DNA of 64,000 nucleotides. Source: an uncultured Bacteroidales bacterium. GTDB taxonomy: Bacteria; Bacteroidota; Bacteroidia; Bacteroidales; Paludibacteraceae. The translations under genes were made by a program, and so were the position numbers. The notes beneath the pieces were generated by a model, which worked only from the letters and a program-made list of their open reading frames with translations, searched no databases and was not told the origin of the DNA. The stretch spans positions 19,618-83,617 of the forward strand of contig CAIWCC010000215.1 in the NCBI GenBank assembly GCA_903911085.1. Reading direction: 5' to 3'. Shown in pieces: positions 42,749 through 50,739 of this stretch (its first letter is position 1; each line of letters begins with the position of its first letter).

Positions 42749-43738
42749 TTACCATACAATATAGGTATAAACAACTTTATCAGGTTGATTTTTTGCATAC
42801 TCAGCAGCCACTTCACGCCAAGCATTTATACGGTTTTTTTCCAATATTAAATTGTCTGTGCGTTGTTTTTTTTCCATTTCTATATCGTCTGCATACTTTT
42901 TCATTTCAAATTGCCATTGTATTTTTTCGTCAGCACTTATTTTGGCTTCCATTTGTTTGATAAATGGTGCAACTTCTCTATAAGAACCTGCAAATTGGTT
43001 TATTTGATTTAGAAAATATCTCGCCTTTTCAGCACCTGATATATTTTGTTCAGTTGTCCATGCAGCTTTAGCTTTTGAAAGTAGCAAATTACCATCATAG
43101 TTTATTTTTTGTTGGTAAATATCCTGTATTGTTTCCTGACTTTTTAAGTAACATTCTTTACAAACTTGTGGTACTAAACCCAATTTGTAAATCGCTGCAT
43201 CAAATTGTTGTTGATCAACTAGTGTTTTGGCTTCATTTGCAGTAAAGTCACATTGAGACGAATAGTATGAAATGATTTTATTTTTTCCATCTTCCAAAAA
43301 TGATATAACTTCCTTATTTTTAGGGTTTATGGAATTAAAAGCATCAATATAAGCTTTATTTTCATTCGTGCCTACCCCCTTTAAACTGATAGTTACCGAT
43401 GAAAAAATAGTATTGCTAACGGCATCGCCCACAAACAAAGTAACATTAAGCTTTTGGGCTATCTGTTGAGGTGCTCCAGAAATAATATCTTTTGTTCCCG
43501 TATTTACAGATGCTGTAATAATGAAGCGGGCATTTATGGCACTACCTCCCATTCCATTGATACTTGCAATTTCTTTAAGTTTTGTTTCCAATAACTTTTT
43601 GGCCTCACCCGTAATTGACATATCAGCAGGAAGATATGAATTTAGGATTATTCGTCCAAAATCGTTGAGTTTCACTTGCGATTTAATCGTAAAAGTGAAA
43701 GTTCCAAGAAGAATTAATGATAAAATAAATTTTTTCAT
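42749..43738 (-). CDS. Exported unknown protein with C-terminal coiled coil
   Basis: 329 residues with a signal peptide (MKKFILSLILLGTFTFTIKS). The first 120 residues are strand-rich (NARFIITASVNTGTKDIISG); the middle has CDFTANEAKTLVDQQQFDAA and CKECYLKSQETI, an alpha-helical stretch with two cysteines; the last 90 residues are strongly helical with many Lys, Glu and Gln. It lies 5 bp downstream of the DUF6175 gene. I recall similar neighbours in Bacteroidota but cannot name a family. Confidence 0.6.
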   Translation of the reverse strand: MKKFILSLILLGTFTFTIKSQVKLNDFGRIILNSYLPADMSITGEAKKLLETKLKEIASINGMGGSAINARFIITASVNTGTKDIISGAPQQIAQKLNVTLFVGDAVSNTIFSSVTISLKGVGTNENKAYIDAFNSINPKNKEVISFLEDGKNKIISYYSSQCDFTANEAKTLVDQQQFDAAIYKLGLVPQVCKECYLKSQETIQDIYQQKINYDGNLLLSKAKAAWTTEQNISGAEKARYFLNQINQFAGSYREVAPFIKQMEAKISADEKIQWQFEMKKYADDIEMEKKQRTDNLILEKNRINAWREVAAEYAKNQPDKVVYTYIVW

Positions 43739-43743
43739 TTCGA

Positions 43744-44697
43744 TTATTTTTCACCTAAAACAAGGATTGCTTCTCCAAGTCCACGGGTCATTAGTTTAAC
43801 TTCAAAATTAAATGGTGCCCCTTTCAGGTATTTCTGTAATCCTTTGGCGAATTGTCGGGCATCTATTGGGTCGTTATCAGCATTATGTAATGGAATACGT
43901 ACTTGGTCAAAACGAATAAAGTTTTCGGAAGCATCACTCATATTGAATTTTTTATTTACGGTGTTATCCTTCATCCATTTATTGATATAATCGGTAATTT
44001 CTTGTCCGTTTATTTCAGTTTCCAAATTATTTTCCCAACTATTCCATCTTTTTACAGTAACAAGTATTTCTCTACCATTCTTTGAAATATCGTTGAAATG
44101 TGATTGTAACTGCGATACAAAAGGATTAATATTTTTGATAATTGCTTCTTCCAACAAAACAGGTACGATATCTGAATTATTAACATCCCCTGTTCCAGTA
44201 GATGAAGCAATCCGCTTGCTGGTATAAGCATCAAAGGCTTCGAGTGTAAATGAAACAGATTTGCCTTGGTCTGATTTATTGACTTTCCACCATATCTGAA
44301 TTAGAATATCTGCTTTAGATTTGTTTTTTAGTTTATCCAATGGGCTTTCTGCAATTGAAGTGCCAGAGTTGCTACTGGTTGTCATATTAGCTTCGCCAGT
44401 TCTTTCTTCAATAGCTTTCAATTCCTGTTCTACATCTTTGAGCGGAAAGCCACGTTTAATCATTAATGCACCGATTTTACTAATCACCTGACCGATTTCA
44501 GTATCTTCCTGAAATACTTGTTTATAATTAGGAACTTTTTGTTTAGTTCCTTGATTATTAAATTCTGTCATAAAATACCGTTGTTCGCACCAATTGTCGC
44601 TGGGAAGAATCATTAAAGTTGGCTTCTTTGCTTGTGCAAATAAAAGCATAGAACTGTAAATGATTAGAAGAGCAAATGTAAAAATAAACCTTTTCAT
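43744..44697 (-). CDS. DUF6175-family exported protein
   Basis: 317 residues with a signal peptide (MKRFIFTFALLIIYSSMLLF). The start of the mature part, KKPTLMILPSDNWCEQRYFM, then FNNQGTKQKVPNYKQVFQED, is what I recall of the DUF6175 family in Bacteroidota. A linker rich in Ser, Thr and Asn (residues about 110-125) follows; then AFDAYTSKRIASSTGTGDVN, as in TolB-like or CsgG-like periplasmic subunits. Function is unknown; a role in envelope assembly is possible. It is the first of four exported genes. Confidence 0.7.
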   Translation of the reverse strand: MKRFIFTFALLIIYSSMLLFAQAKKPTLMILPSDNWCEQRYFMTEFNNQGTKQKVPNYKQVFQEDTEIGQVISKIGALMIKRGFPLKDVEQELKAIEERTGEANMTTSSNSGTSIAESPLDKLKNKSKADILIQIWWKVNKSDQGKSVSFTLEAFDAYTSKRIASSTGTGDVNNSDIVPVLLEEAIIKNINPFVSQLQSHFNDISKNGREILVTVKRWNSWENNLETEINGQEITDYINKWMKDNTVNKKFNMSDASENFIRFDQVRIPLHNADNDPIDARQFAKGLQKYLKGAPFNFEVKLMTRGLGEAILVLGEK

Positions 44698-44718
44698 AAC
44701 TATATTCGATTTGATAAT

Positions 44719-44976
44719 TTATTTTTGTTTAATATTTATAATTGCATTTTCATAATCAGTTTTACTACATTCAACAAATCCACTTTTCAAGAATTTATTA
44801 ACCAGTTCAATTGAGCAATCACCTTCATAAACATCTTCTTTTTTTGTAAAATAGGTATTGTAAACAACAATATGGTAATGAGTTGTTTGTTCAGCAATTA
44901 AAACGAACTCGATAAGTTCAAACACAGTACAAGGTTTCTGAAAATTATCAGAAGTTTCAAATTTCAAATAAGTCAT
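44719..44976 (-). CDS. Small unknown protein, 85 residues
   Basis: From the start MTYLKFETSDNFQKPCTVFE it is alpha/beta, without signal peptide (ELIEFVLIAEQTTHYHIVVY is a strand-rich centre). The frame can be extended to 45060, but that stretch (MEQPENPTQSKERM...) is leader repeat copy 3, which in the other copies is not open and stops before the ATG. The internal ATG is also about as far from AGTAGG as in its relatives. It is the first gene of the island, 21 bp upstream of the DUF6175 gene. Confidence 0.55.
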   Translation of the reverse strand: MTYLKFETSDNFQKPCTVFELIEFVLIAEQTTHYHIVVYNTYFTKKEDVYEGDCSIELVNKFLKSGFVECSKTDYENAIINIKQK

Positions 44977-44997
44977 AATATTATTTTTTGATATAAG

Positions 44998-45060
44998 CCT
45001 ACTCATAAAGCTTTTCGGCATTCTCTCCTTACTCTGTGTTGGATTTTCAGGTTGCTCCAT
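44998..45060 (-). repeat. Island leader repeat, copy 3
   Basis: On the minus strand: ATGGAGCAACCTGAAAATCC, then CACAGAGTAAGGAGAGAATG and CCGAAAAGCTTTATGAGTAGG shortened by position. It matches copies 1 and 2 but is open in one frame, so its first ATG could be mistaken for a start codon. It stands 21 bp before the ATG of the 85-residue gene and 28 bp after the terminator of the structured RNA. Confidence 0.7.
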
Positions 45061-45087
45061 ATATTATTTTTCTTCATTTTTGGGCAC

Positions 45088-45314
45088 AAAAAAAGCGTGG
45101 GAACTGTTAAACTTATCTTTTGTGAAGGGTCTCGACTCCCTGAAAGTAGATAAGCAACAGCCCCACGCCTATAGTTATAGACATGGAGCGTTTGTTGCTA
45201 TCATCCTACTTTCTTTGAAATTGTCGAGATTTCACAAAAGGATAATATTTTAAAACGCTTTGTTTTGTTTAATATGTAATGCAATTGTCGCTACAATTGA
45301 CGAGGTAATTTTAA
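45088..45314 (-). ncRNA. Structured RNA with competing hairpins and terminator (new candidate)
   Basis: Read on the minus strand from a -7 element at 45321-45328. First comes a short perfect hairpin CAATTGT-AGCG-ACAATTG (45282-45299). Then a long hairpin (45112-45246): CTTTTGTGAA pairs with TTCACAAAAG, TCTCGAC with GTCGAGA, GAAAGTAG with CTACTTTC, AGCAACA with TGTTGCT, and an apical GCTCCATGTC with GGCGTGGGGC. Next AACAGTTCCCACGC is followed by a run of T; it pairs with GCGTGGGGCTGTT in the apex of the long hairpin, making an intrinsic terminator that excludes the apical stem. The total is about 230 nt. It may be a free small RNA or an attenuator of the island. Confidence 0.7.
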
Positions 45315-45320
45315 GAACTG

Positions 45321-45328
45321 CAAATATA
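45321..45328 (-). promoter_or_regulatory. -7 promoter element of the structured RNA
   Basis: TATATTTG on the minus strand fits TAnnTTTG and lies just upstream of the first hairpin. A -33 TTTG at the expected spacing is not seen. Confidence 0.45.
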
Positions 45329-45470
45329 AGAATAATTACTTTATTAATTTATATAATACGAGATTAATTTTAAAAATAATTTTCTAAGTAGACACTTAAA
45401 TGTTTAGAAATAATATTATCCTAGTAAAATCAAAATGGTTAATTGATGTATAATCATAATTTATAGAATA

Positions 45471-45507
45471 AAAAAACACTCGTAAATACTAAACGAGTGT
45501 TTTTTTT
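45471..45507. terminator. Terminator of the intact ompA-like gene
   Basis: AAAAAACACTCG pairs with CGAGTGTTTTTTTT across an 11-nt loop (minus-strand exit of the ompA gene, 20 bp after its stop). It resembles the one at 38348-38387, supporting the tandem-paralogue origin of the two ompA copies. Confidence 0.88.
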
Positions 45508-45526
45508 ATTCTAAAATCGAAATAGC

Positions 45527-46216
45527 TTATTTTGCTTCAGCGTCTTTAATCATTTTTTCGCTAGCGTACATATAAACTTCTACACGTCTATTAGCTGCTT
45601 GACCAGCTTTAGTCGCATTATCAGCAACAGGTTCCGAAAAACTTTTTCCTATAATTTCTTTAAATTGTGATGATAGAACGTTTTTGGATTTTAAGAAATC
45701 AGCAACTGCTTGTGCACGGTCTTGAGATAATTTTTGGTTCAATTCAGGTTTGCCTGTATTGTCGGTATGACCCATAATTGCAATGTCCATAGTTGGATTG
45801 TCAACTAAAATTTTGGAGAATTTTGTTAATGCGGCTTTTGCAGATTCACTCAAAGTACTTTTGTTTAATTCAAATAAAATTCCTGAATCGAAAGTTACTT
45901 TCAATGCTTTCAGATTATTAGCATCGCGAATACTGTCAACTCTTGCGCCTTCGATGGCAGCAGCTTGTGCTCGTGCTTTATCCATTTTTTTACCAATAAT
46001 AACACCTGTAGTTGCTCCCACAGCAGTACCAATTCCAGCTCCAATAGCTGCGCTTTTTGCATTTTTGCCAATTAAAGCACCAACGCCAGCACCAATTGCT
46101 GCACCTGCGCCACTACCAATTAAGCCACCTTTTGTTGCTTGACTCATTGAACTACAGCCGCTTAATACAATGGCTCCACTAAGGATGATTGCCATTAATC
46201 CATTTTTTTGTTTCAT
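45527..46216 (-). CDS. OmpA-family lipoprotein with glycine-zipper region
   Basis: 229 residues. A signal with lipobox LSGCS (Cys21) is followed by a glycine-zipper segment (about 30-75, GGLIGSGAGAAIGAGVGALI) and an OmpA-like C-terminal domain (about 105-220) with VTFDSGILFELNKSTLSESA, MGHTDNTGKPELNQKLSQDR and NRRVEVYMYA. It anchors the outer membrane to peptidoglycan by binding diaminopimelate. A truncated second copy is at 38404-38541. No clear consensus promoter is visible upstream, though TAACTTTA near 46260 is close. Confidence 0.92.
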   Translation of the reverse strand: MKQKNGLMAIILSGAIVLSGCSSMSQATKGGLIGSGAGAAIGAGVGALIGKNAKSAAIGAGIGTAVGATTGVIIGKKMDKARAQAAAIEGARVDSIRDANNLKALKVTFDSGILFELNKSTLSESAKAALTKFSKILVDNPTMDIAIMGHTDNTGKPELNQKLSQDRAQAVADFLKSKNVLSSQFKEIIGKSFSEPVADNATKAGQAANRRVEVYMYASEKMIKDAEAK

Positions 46217-46717
46217 GTTTCTTTGTTTTAAATTATTTATTTTATGATTTATTGAAGATAAAGTTAATTGTTGAGTTCAATTATTATTCTGTCGTCTCTA
46301 ACAAAAGTTTTTATCTTTTTGTTCAATGACCAATTAAGTATTTTTACACAATATGTTTGTTGTGGTTAATTGTCTGAGATTGATTAGACATTAGTGAGAT
46401 TATTATTAAGCAAGTTCCATGTGAAATTGAATAAAATAATAAAAAAAACAAACCTGAAAATGATGGTTTGCAAATGAGGAATGGCTGAATGATGGTTGTG
46501 AAAAACACAAATATGAAGTATTCGGTTGACTACTTCATCTCTAAATATAAAAAACGGTATTTGAACTTACACTATTATTTTGCTAAATTGCAGAAAACTA
46601 GTCTTATCTTTCTCTAATGATTTTTATTATGGTGTAATGTTAAGCTGGATTTGACGTATTCAATTATTTGTTAATTGTTGATTCGTTTCATTTTCAAATC
46701 ATCAAATGGACTCATTT
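46217..46717. other. Gap holding dispersed repeat
   Basis: About 500 bp upstream of the ompA-like gene. The last part holds repeat copy 2 (46642-46733). The remainder is AT-rich with no gene resemblance. Confidence 0.55.
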
Positions 46718-46733
46718 TCAAATTACTTTACAA
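46642..46733. repeat. Dispersed intergenic repeat, copy 2
   Basis: Begins AAGCTGGATTTGACGTATTC and ends TTTTCAAATTACTTTACA; matches copy 1 at 21014-21107 over its length with about four changes in five aligned at some places. The last 16 bp overlap the 3' end of the GNAT gene at 46718. Confidence 0.65.
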
Positions 46734-47260
46734 TAGTTGTTTCTGAACTGTTGAAACAAAATTATATTTTCGAAACCGGTGAGTGTTTTAATCCAATTTT
46801 TCAAAATGCCTGTTTTCTCAAAGTTTTCTTTTTCAAACATTTTGATGCTGGCGGTATTGTTTTCGGCAATATGTACATAAAGTTGGTTTACTTTTAAGTA
46901 GTCGAAAACATATTGTTCTATCAATTTTAAACTAGCTTTGGCATAACCATTCCCCTGAAATTCAGCATCTACAAACAGTCCTAGAGCAATGCGACTATTA
47001 TGTATTTCGAAGTCGAATAAATCTACTGTTCCAACAGTTTGGTTAGTTTTTACACATACCATCATCAACCGGAGTTGTTTTGTTTCGTAAATGCTTTGGT
47101 CGGATTGACTGATGTATTGTTTGAGTACGAATTTGGAATATGGGTTGCGGGTATTGCCCACATCCCATAGCTGAGAGTTGTTTTCCCAAGCGTATAATCT
47201 GTCAAGGTCTTCAGGTTCTACAGCTCGGAGTCTTAATATCTCGTTTTGTAATAACATCAT
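46718..47260 (-). CDS. GNAT-family acetyltransferase (RimJ/RimL-like)
   Basis: 180 residues. LRLRAVEPEDLDRLYAWENN (about 9-28) is the standard start of this group. The acetyl-CoA motif is in GLFVDAEFQGNGYAKASLKL (about 102-121), followed by NQLYVHIAENNTASIKMFEK and a final strand. It would transfer acetyl to an amine, perhaps a protein N-terminus or a small molecule; substrate unknown. It follows the HAD gene by 12 bp and is probably in one operon with it. Confidence 0.9.
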   Translation of the reverse strand: MMLLQNEILRLRAVEPEDLDRLYAWENNSQLWDVGNTRNPYSKFVLKQYISQSDQSIYETKQLRLMMVCVKTNQTVGTVDLFDFEIHNSRIALGLFVDAEFQGNGYAKASLKLIEQYVFDYLKVNQLYVHIAENNTASIKMFEKENFEKTGILKNWIKTLTGFENIILFQQFRNNYCKVI

Positions 47261-47272
47261 TTTTTACAGTTG

Positions 47273-47698
47273 TTATTTGCCAAGAATTGACTTAATAAAA
47301 CTCTTTTTTGGTAGTTTGTATTCAGGTTCAATTTCGAAAGAAATTGGCTCAAGATGTTTTCCAGTAGTTATCATTCTATAAATAACTCCCCAGTCGGGTA
47401 AACCACCTAAGTTTCTGTCATCGATAAATAAATCGACTTTTAATTTTCTAGGTTGTCCATCTTCGGGCGATTCTTCAAGATAATTGTTATTAACGGCATA
47501 AAATTCCAAACCTTTACTACGGCAATATTCCACCGCTTCTTCCAATTCGGCTCCTTCGCGTACAGTCCATAAAATCAGCAAGTTGTCAGGGTTTTCTTGC
47601 AATTTTTTTAATGTTGCAAACGCAAATGGAATTTCTTTCCCAATTTTAGGATATTCGTGAGAAACTATGGTGCCGTCGAAATCTACTGCAATTAGCAT
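47273..47698 (-). CDS. HAD-superfamily hydrolase (BT0820-like)
   Basis: 141 residues. It has the HAD motif I MLIAVDFDGTIVSHEYPKIG (Asp6 nucleophile, Asp8), a motif II Thr in ILWTVREG and the motif III/IV region KVDLFIDDRNLGGLP (Asp-Asp). It is capless and shorter than most members. Bacteroides has a structural relative (BT0820). It probably dephosphorylates a small molecule; substrate unknown. It lies 166 bp from the previous gene, which ends upstream with a heptad repeat in the gap. Confidence 0.85.
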   Translation of the reverse strand: MLIAVDFDGTIVSHEYPKIGKEIPFAFATLKKLQENPDNLLILWTVREGAELEEAVEYCRSKGLEFYAVNNNYLEESPEDGQPRKLKVDLFIDDRNLGGLPDWGVIYRMITTGKHLEPISFEIEPEYKLPKKSFIKSILGK

Positions 47699-47813
47699 AA
47701 AAATGATTTAATTTGTTGTAAATAAATAAGTTGATAAATATAATAGTTTGTTTTATTATGAATTAAGAAGCAAAAATTAAGAAGTTTAAAATATAAATGC
47801 AGGCAATGACTTT

Positions 47814-47848
47814 GTAACATGTAACATGTAACATGTAACTCGTAACTC
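47814..47848. repeat. Heptanucleotide repeat between genes
   Basis: GTAACAT three times, then GTAACTC twice: five 7-bp units in a gap of about 165 bp between the membrane protein gene and the HAD gene. No coding role. Confidence 0.8.
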
Positions 47849-47864
47849 AAAACCTCCAAACCAA

Positions 47865-48308
47865 TTACTCCTCTTCTAATTTTAATTCGGAAATGATTTT
47901 ACCTTGCGATGGTTTACAAAATAGAAGTGCAAATGCAGAAATAGCAGCACAATAAATCAAAGATACGTCTGTTCGAAGTAAGAAAAATACGATTATACTT
48001 CCTACAAGTCCAATTCCAATCAAAAGTAAACGAATAATTGCTCCTTTTTCGTAAGTTTTCAGTTTCATGTTTTCGTCTTCAATTAACATCCATTTCTTTG
48101 TCATTTTGTGGAATCCACCCAGCGATAATGGAATAGATAATAAAATGTATAAAATTACAATACTTGTTAAAGCAATTCCCATAGTGCTTTTTGAATCGAT
48201 GTGATTAGTAGAATTCATTGTAAGCAGATAGCCTACCATAGTGGCTAGAATGGTTGTTGTATAGACCAAATAATAAATAAATCCGATTTTTTTTATCGTT
48301 TTTTCCAT
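47865..48308 (-). CDS. Small membrane protein of unknown function
   Basis: 147 residues with four predicted membrane segments (about 10-30, 44-64, 88-108 and 114-132), joined by a cytosolic basic loop KKWMLIEDENMKLKTYEKGA. No family recognised. It stands 24 bp downstream of recR on the same strand and may be cotranscribed with it. Confidence 0.6.
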   Translation of the reverse strand: MEKTIKKIGFIYYLVYTTTILATMVGYLLTMNSTNHIDSKSTMGIALTSIVILYILLSIPLSLGGFHKMTKKWMLIEDENMKLKTYEKGAIIRLLLIGIGLVGSIIVFFLLRTDVSLIYCAAISAFALLFCKPSQGKIISELKLEEE

Positions 48309-48332
48309 CTGTTTTATTGTTTAATATGTGTT

Positions 48333-48956
48333 TTATTTGAATGAATTTGTAAATTCCACCCTATTAAGAATTGAACGACCAAGTGTAACTTCGTCGGCAT
48401 ATTCTAGCTCGTCGCCAATAGCTATTCCTCGGGCAATGGTTGTCGTTTTTATATTGAATGGAGCAAGTTTTCTAAAAATAAAAAAGTTTGTTGTGTCACC
48501 TTCCATTGTTGTACTTAGTGCCAAAATTATTTCTTTGACATTCCCAGTTTTAACACGTAGAATTAAACTTTCAATTTCTAAATCGCTAGGTCCTATGCCA
48601 TCCATTGGTGAAATAATACCACCTAGCACATGATAAACGCCTCTGAATTGCTGCGTATTTTCGATAGACATTACATCTTTTATATTTTCAACCACACAAA
48701 CAGTTTCGTGGTCGCGCCCCGGATTACTACAAATACGACAAACTTCTGTGTCGGAAATATTGTGACATTCTTTACAATAAATAATTTCTTTACGAAGTTG
48801 TATAAATGCATTCCCAAAAACTTCGACCTCGTGTTCCGATTGTTTTAAAAGATGCAACACCAATCTAAGAGAGGTTTTACGACCTATTCCCGGAAGTTTT
48901 GCAAACTCGTTGACTGCGTTTTCGAGTAATGATGATGAAAATTGTTGGATGCTCAT
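48333..48956 (-). CDS. recR: Recombination mediator RecR
   Basis: 207 residues from ATG 48956 ([10 protein letters not shown]); an upstream extension to 48980 overlaps the promoter. A helix-hairpin-helix region ([17 protein letters not shown]) precedes the C4 zinc finger [20 protein letters not shown] and a Toprim domain ([14 protein letters not shown], then [20 protein letters not shown]). With RecO and RecF it loads RecA onto gapped DNA. Length and motifs are normal. A -7 element lies 22 bp upstream. Confidence 0.97.
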   Translation of the reverse strand: MSIQQFSSSLLENAVNEFAKLPGIGRKTSLRLVLHLLKQSEHEVEVFGNAFIQLRKEIIYCKECHNISDTEVCRICSNPGRDHETVCVVENIKDVMSIENTQQFRGVYHVLGGIISPMDGIGPSDLEIESLILRVKTGNVKEIILALSTTMEGDTTNFFIFRKLAPFNIKTTTIARGIAIGDELEYADEVTLGRSILNRVEFTNSFK

Positions 48957-48977
48957 GTAATGTTTTTCAATACGATG

Positions 48978-48985
48978 CAAAATTA
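48978..48985 (-). promoter_or_regulatory. -7 promoter element of recR
   Basis: TAATTTTG on the minus strand fits TAnnTTTG and lies 22 bp before the chosen recR start. It supports that start over the longer frame. Confidence 0.5.
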
Positions 48986-49045
48986 CAAAAAAAAATCGTT
49001 CAAAACTATTTTTTGTAATTGCATTTCATTTCGTGCATTTTTGAC

Positions 49046-49053
49046 TATTTTTG
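49046..49053 (+). promoter_or_regulatory. -7 promoter element of the SSS symporter gene
   Basis: TATTTTTG fits TAnnTTTG, 85 bp before the ATG. The resulting leader would contain the 8-9 bp repeat at 49078-49129. Confidence 0.45.
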
Positions 49054-49077
49054 TACAAAATATTTTGAACCTAAAAT

Positions 49078-49129
49078 CAAATCTTCAAACCTTTCAAACT
49101 CTTCAAACTTTTCAAATCTTCAAACTTTT
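49078..49129. repeat. Degenerate CAAAnnTTT repeat in the 5' leader
   Basis: Units such as CAAACCTTT, CAAACTCTT, CAAACTTTT, CAAATCTT, CAAACTTTT follow one another for about 50 bp and end 9 bp before the symporter ATG. It contains no stem and is pyrimidine-rich, so the leader should be unstructured. Confidence 0.7.
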
Positions 49130-49137
49130 AATATCTA

Positions 49138-50619
49138 ATGTCTGGTTTCTCAATATTGCTTATCATAATTGTATATTTTTCTATTTTGCTACTTATTTCA
49201 TATTTAGTAGGGCGCAAAAGTACCGATAACGATACTTTCTTTTTAGGAAATAAAAAAACGCCTTGGTGGGTGGTGTCAATTGGTATGGTGGGCTCGTCTA
49301 TTTCGGGAGTAAGTTTTGTATCGGTACCTGGCATGGTGCGGGGCATCGATTTTACTTATATGCAAACGGTTTTTGGCTTCTTTTTTGGTTATTTATTTAT
49401 TGCCAATGTGTTGTTGCCACTCTACTATAAACTCAATTTGACAAGCATTTATACTTATTTGGAACAACGATTGGGTGAGTATTCTTATAAAACTGGCGCC
49501 TTGTTTTTCTTACTCTCGCGCACAATTGGATCAGGGGTACGATTGTTTTTGGCAACAATTATACTTCAACGTTTTATTTTTGATGCATGGCATATTCCTT
49601 TTGTTGTTACTACCATTGGCGCTGTGTTTTTAATATGGCTTTATACGCATCGAAGCGGTATTAAAACAATTGTTTGGACTGATACTATTCAAACTCTATG
49701 TTTAATTTCGGCATTGGTGCTTTTGGTTTTGAAAGTTTATAACAAACTAGATTTGAATTTTTGTGAGTTTGTTACTTCGTTGATAAACAGTGGAGATTCG
49801 AGAATTTTTGTTTTTGACGATTGGCATAATAAACAGAATTTTTTCAAGCAATTTTTTAGTGGAATTTTTATTGCCATTGCTATGACAGGGCTTGACCAGG
49901 ACATGATGCAGAAAAACTTGACTTGTAAGAATATACGCGATGCTAAAAAAAATATGTATTGGTATGGAATTAGTTTTGTTCCACTTAACTTACTGTTTCT
50001 CACACTTGGTGCAATGATGCTTATGCTTTCGGCTAAGTTAAATATTGCATTACCGGCTTCGTCGGATGAAATACTTCCGTTGTTTGCAACACAGTATTTG
50101 GGGTCGGCTGTTACATTTTTATTTGTAATTGGAATTATTGCAGCTACTTTTGCAAGCTCCGATTCTGCTTTGGCATCGCTCACAACATCGTTTTCGGTGG
50201 ATATTTTGGGAGTTCAACACAACGAACCAAAAGTGGCTGAACGTAAACGTCGTTTTACACATATTGGTATGTCGGTATTATTTGTAGTAATAATGCTAAT
50301 ATTCAAATTGTTGAATAATAAAAGCATAATTGATGCAGTTTATACTATTGCGTCATATACTTATGGTCCTTTGCTTGGAATGTTTGCATTCGGGTTGTTT
50401 ACCAAACGACAAGTTCGTGATAAAGTAGTGCCATATATTGCAATTGCATCCCCATTTATTTGCTTTGGGTTAAATCAACTCACAACCAATGTTTTAAATT
50501 ATCCGCTTGGTTATGAATTGCTGATTATTAATGGATTAATAACTTTTGGTGGAATGTTTTTCTTCTCAAACCGCCCCCTTTTCCCCAATATTGACTCCAG
50601 ACCAAGTTACAATATTTAA
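49138..50619 (+). CDS. Sodium:solute symporter (SSS family)
   Basis: 493 residues with about thirteen membrane segments. The first helix and loop (LVGRKSTDNDTFFLGNKKTP, then WWVVSIGMVGSSISGVSFVS) carry the sodium-site residues of the SSS family; TGLDQDMMQKNLTCKNIRDA (about 256-275) is the conserved signature. It imports a small solute with sodium, of unknown identity (sugar, amino acid or sialic acid types exist). The stop codon is followed at once by a 7-bp repeat. Confidence 0.92.
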   Translation: MSGFSILLIIIVYFSILLLISYLVGRKSTDNDTFFLGNKKTPWWVVSIGMVGSSISGVSFVSVPGMVRGIDFTYMQTVFGFFFGYLFIANVLLPLYYKLNLTSIYTYLEQRLGEYSYKTGALFFLLSRTIGSGVRLFLATIILQRFIFDAWHIPFVVTTIGAVFLIWLYTHRSGIKTIVWTDTIQTLCLISALVLLVLKVYNKLDLNFCEFVTSLINSGDSRIFVFDDWHNKQNFFKQFFSGIFIAIAMTGLDQDMMQKNLTCKNIRDAKKNMYWYGISFVPLNLLFLTLGAMMLMLSAKLNIALPASSDEILPLFATQYLGSAVTFLFVIGIIAATFASSDSALASLTTSFSVDILGVQHNEPKVAERKRRFTHIGMSVLFVVIMLIFKLLNNKSIIDAVYTIASYTYGPLLGMFAFGLFTKRQVRDKVVPYIAIASPFICFGLNQLTTNVLNYPLGYELLIINGLITFGGMFFFSNRPLFPNIDSRPSYNI

Positions 50620-50722
50620 AACACAAAACACGAAACGCGAAACACAAAACGCGAAACACGAAACGCGAAACACGAAACACGAAACACGAAACGCGAAACA
50701 CGAAACACGAAACACGAAACAC
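50618..50722. repeat. Heptanucleotide tandem repeat, about 15 units
   Basis: AAACACG, AAACGCG and AAACACA units (7 bp) fill the whole interval from the symporter stop to 18 bp before engB. Unit variation has an order that suggests past expansions of blocks of two or three units. The minus strand is open across it and encodes [11 protein letters not shown]-like text, which is an artefact of the repeat. Confidence 0.92.
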
Positions 50723-50739
50723 TTCAAACTCTTAAAAAA

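Noticed and set aside
44977-45060. N-terminal extension of the 85-residue island gene
   Set aside because: The extension equals leader repeat copy 3; the other copies have stops here, so it is probably noncoding.
45088-45314. Structured RNA as a retron msr-msd
   Set aside because: No reverse transcriptase gene nearby, and the 3' part forms a terminator.
50528-50722. Minus-strand frame with repeated FRVSCFV text
   Set aside because: It is the translation of the AAACACG tandem repeat; it overlaps the symporter end and has no gene features.
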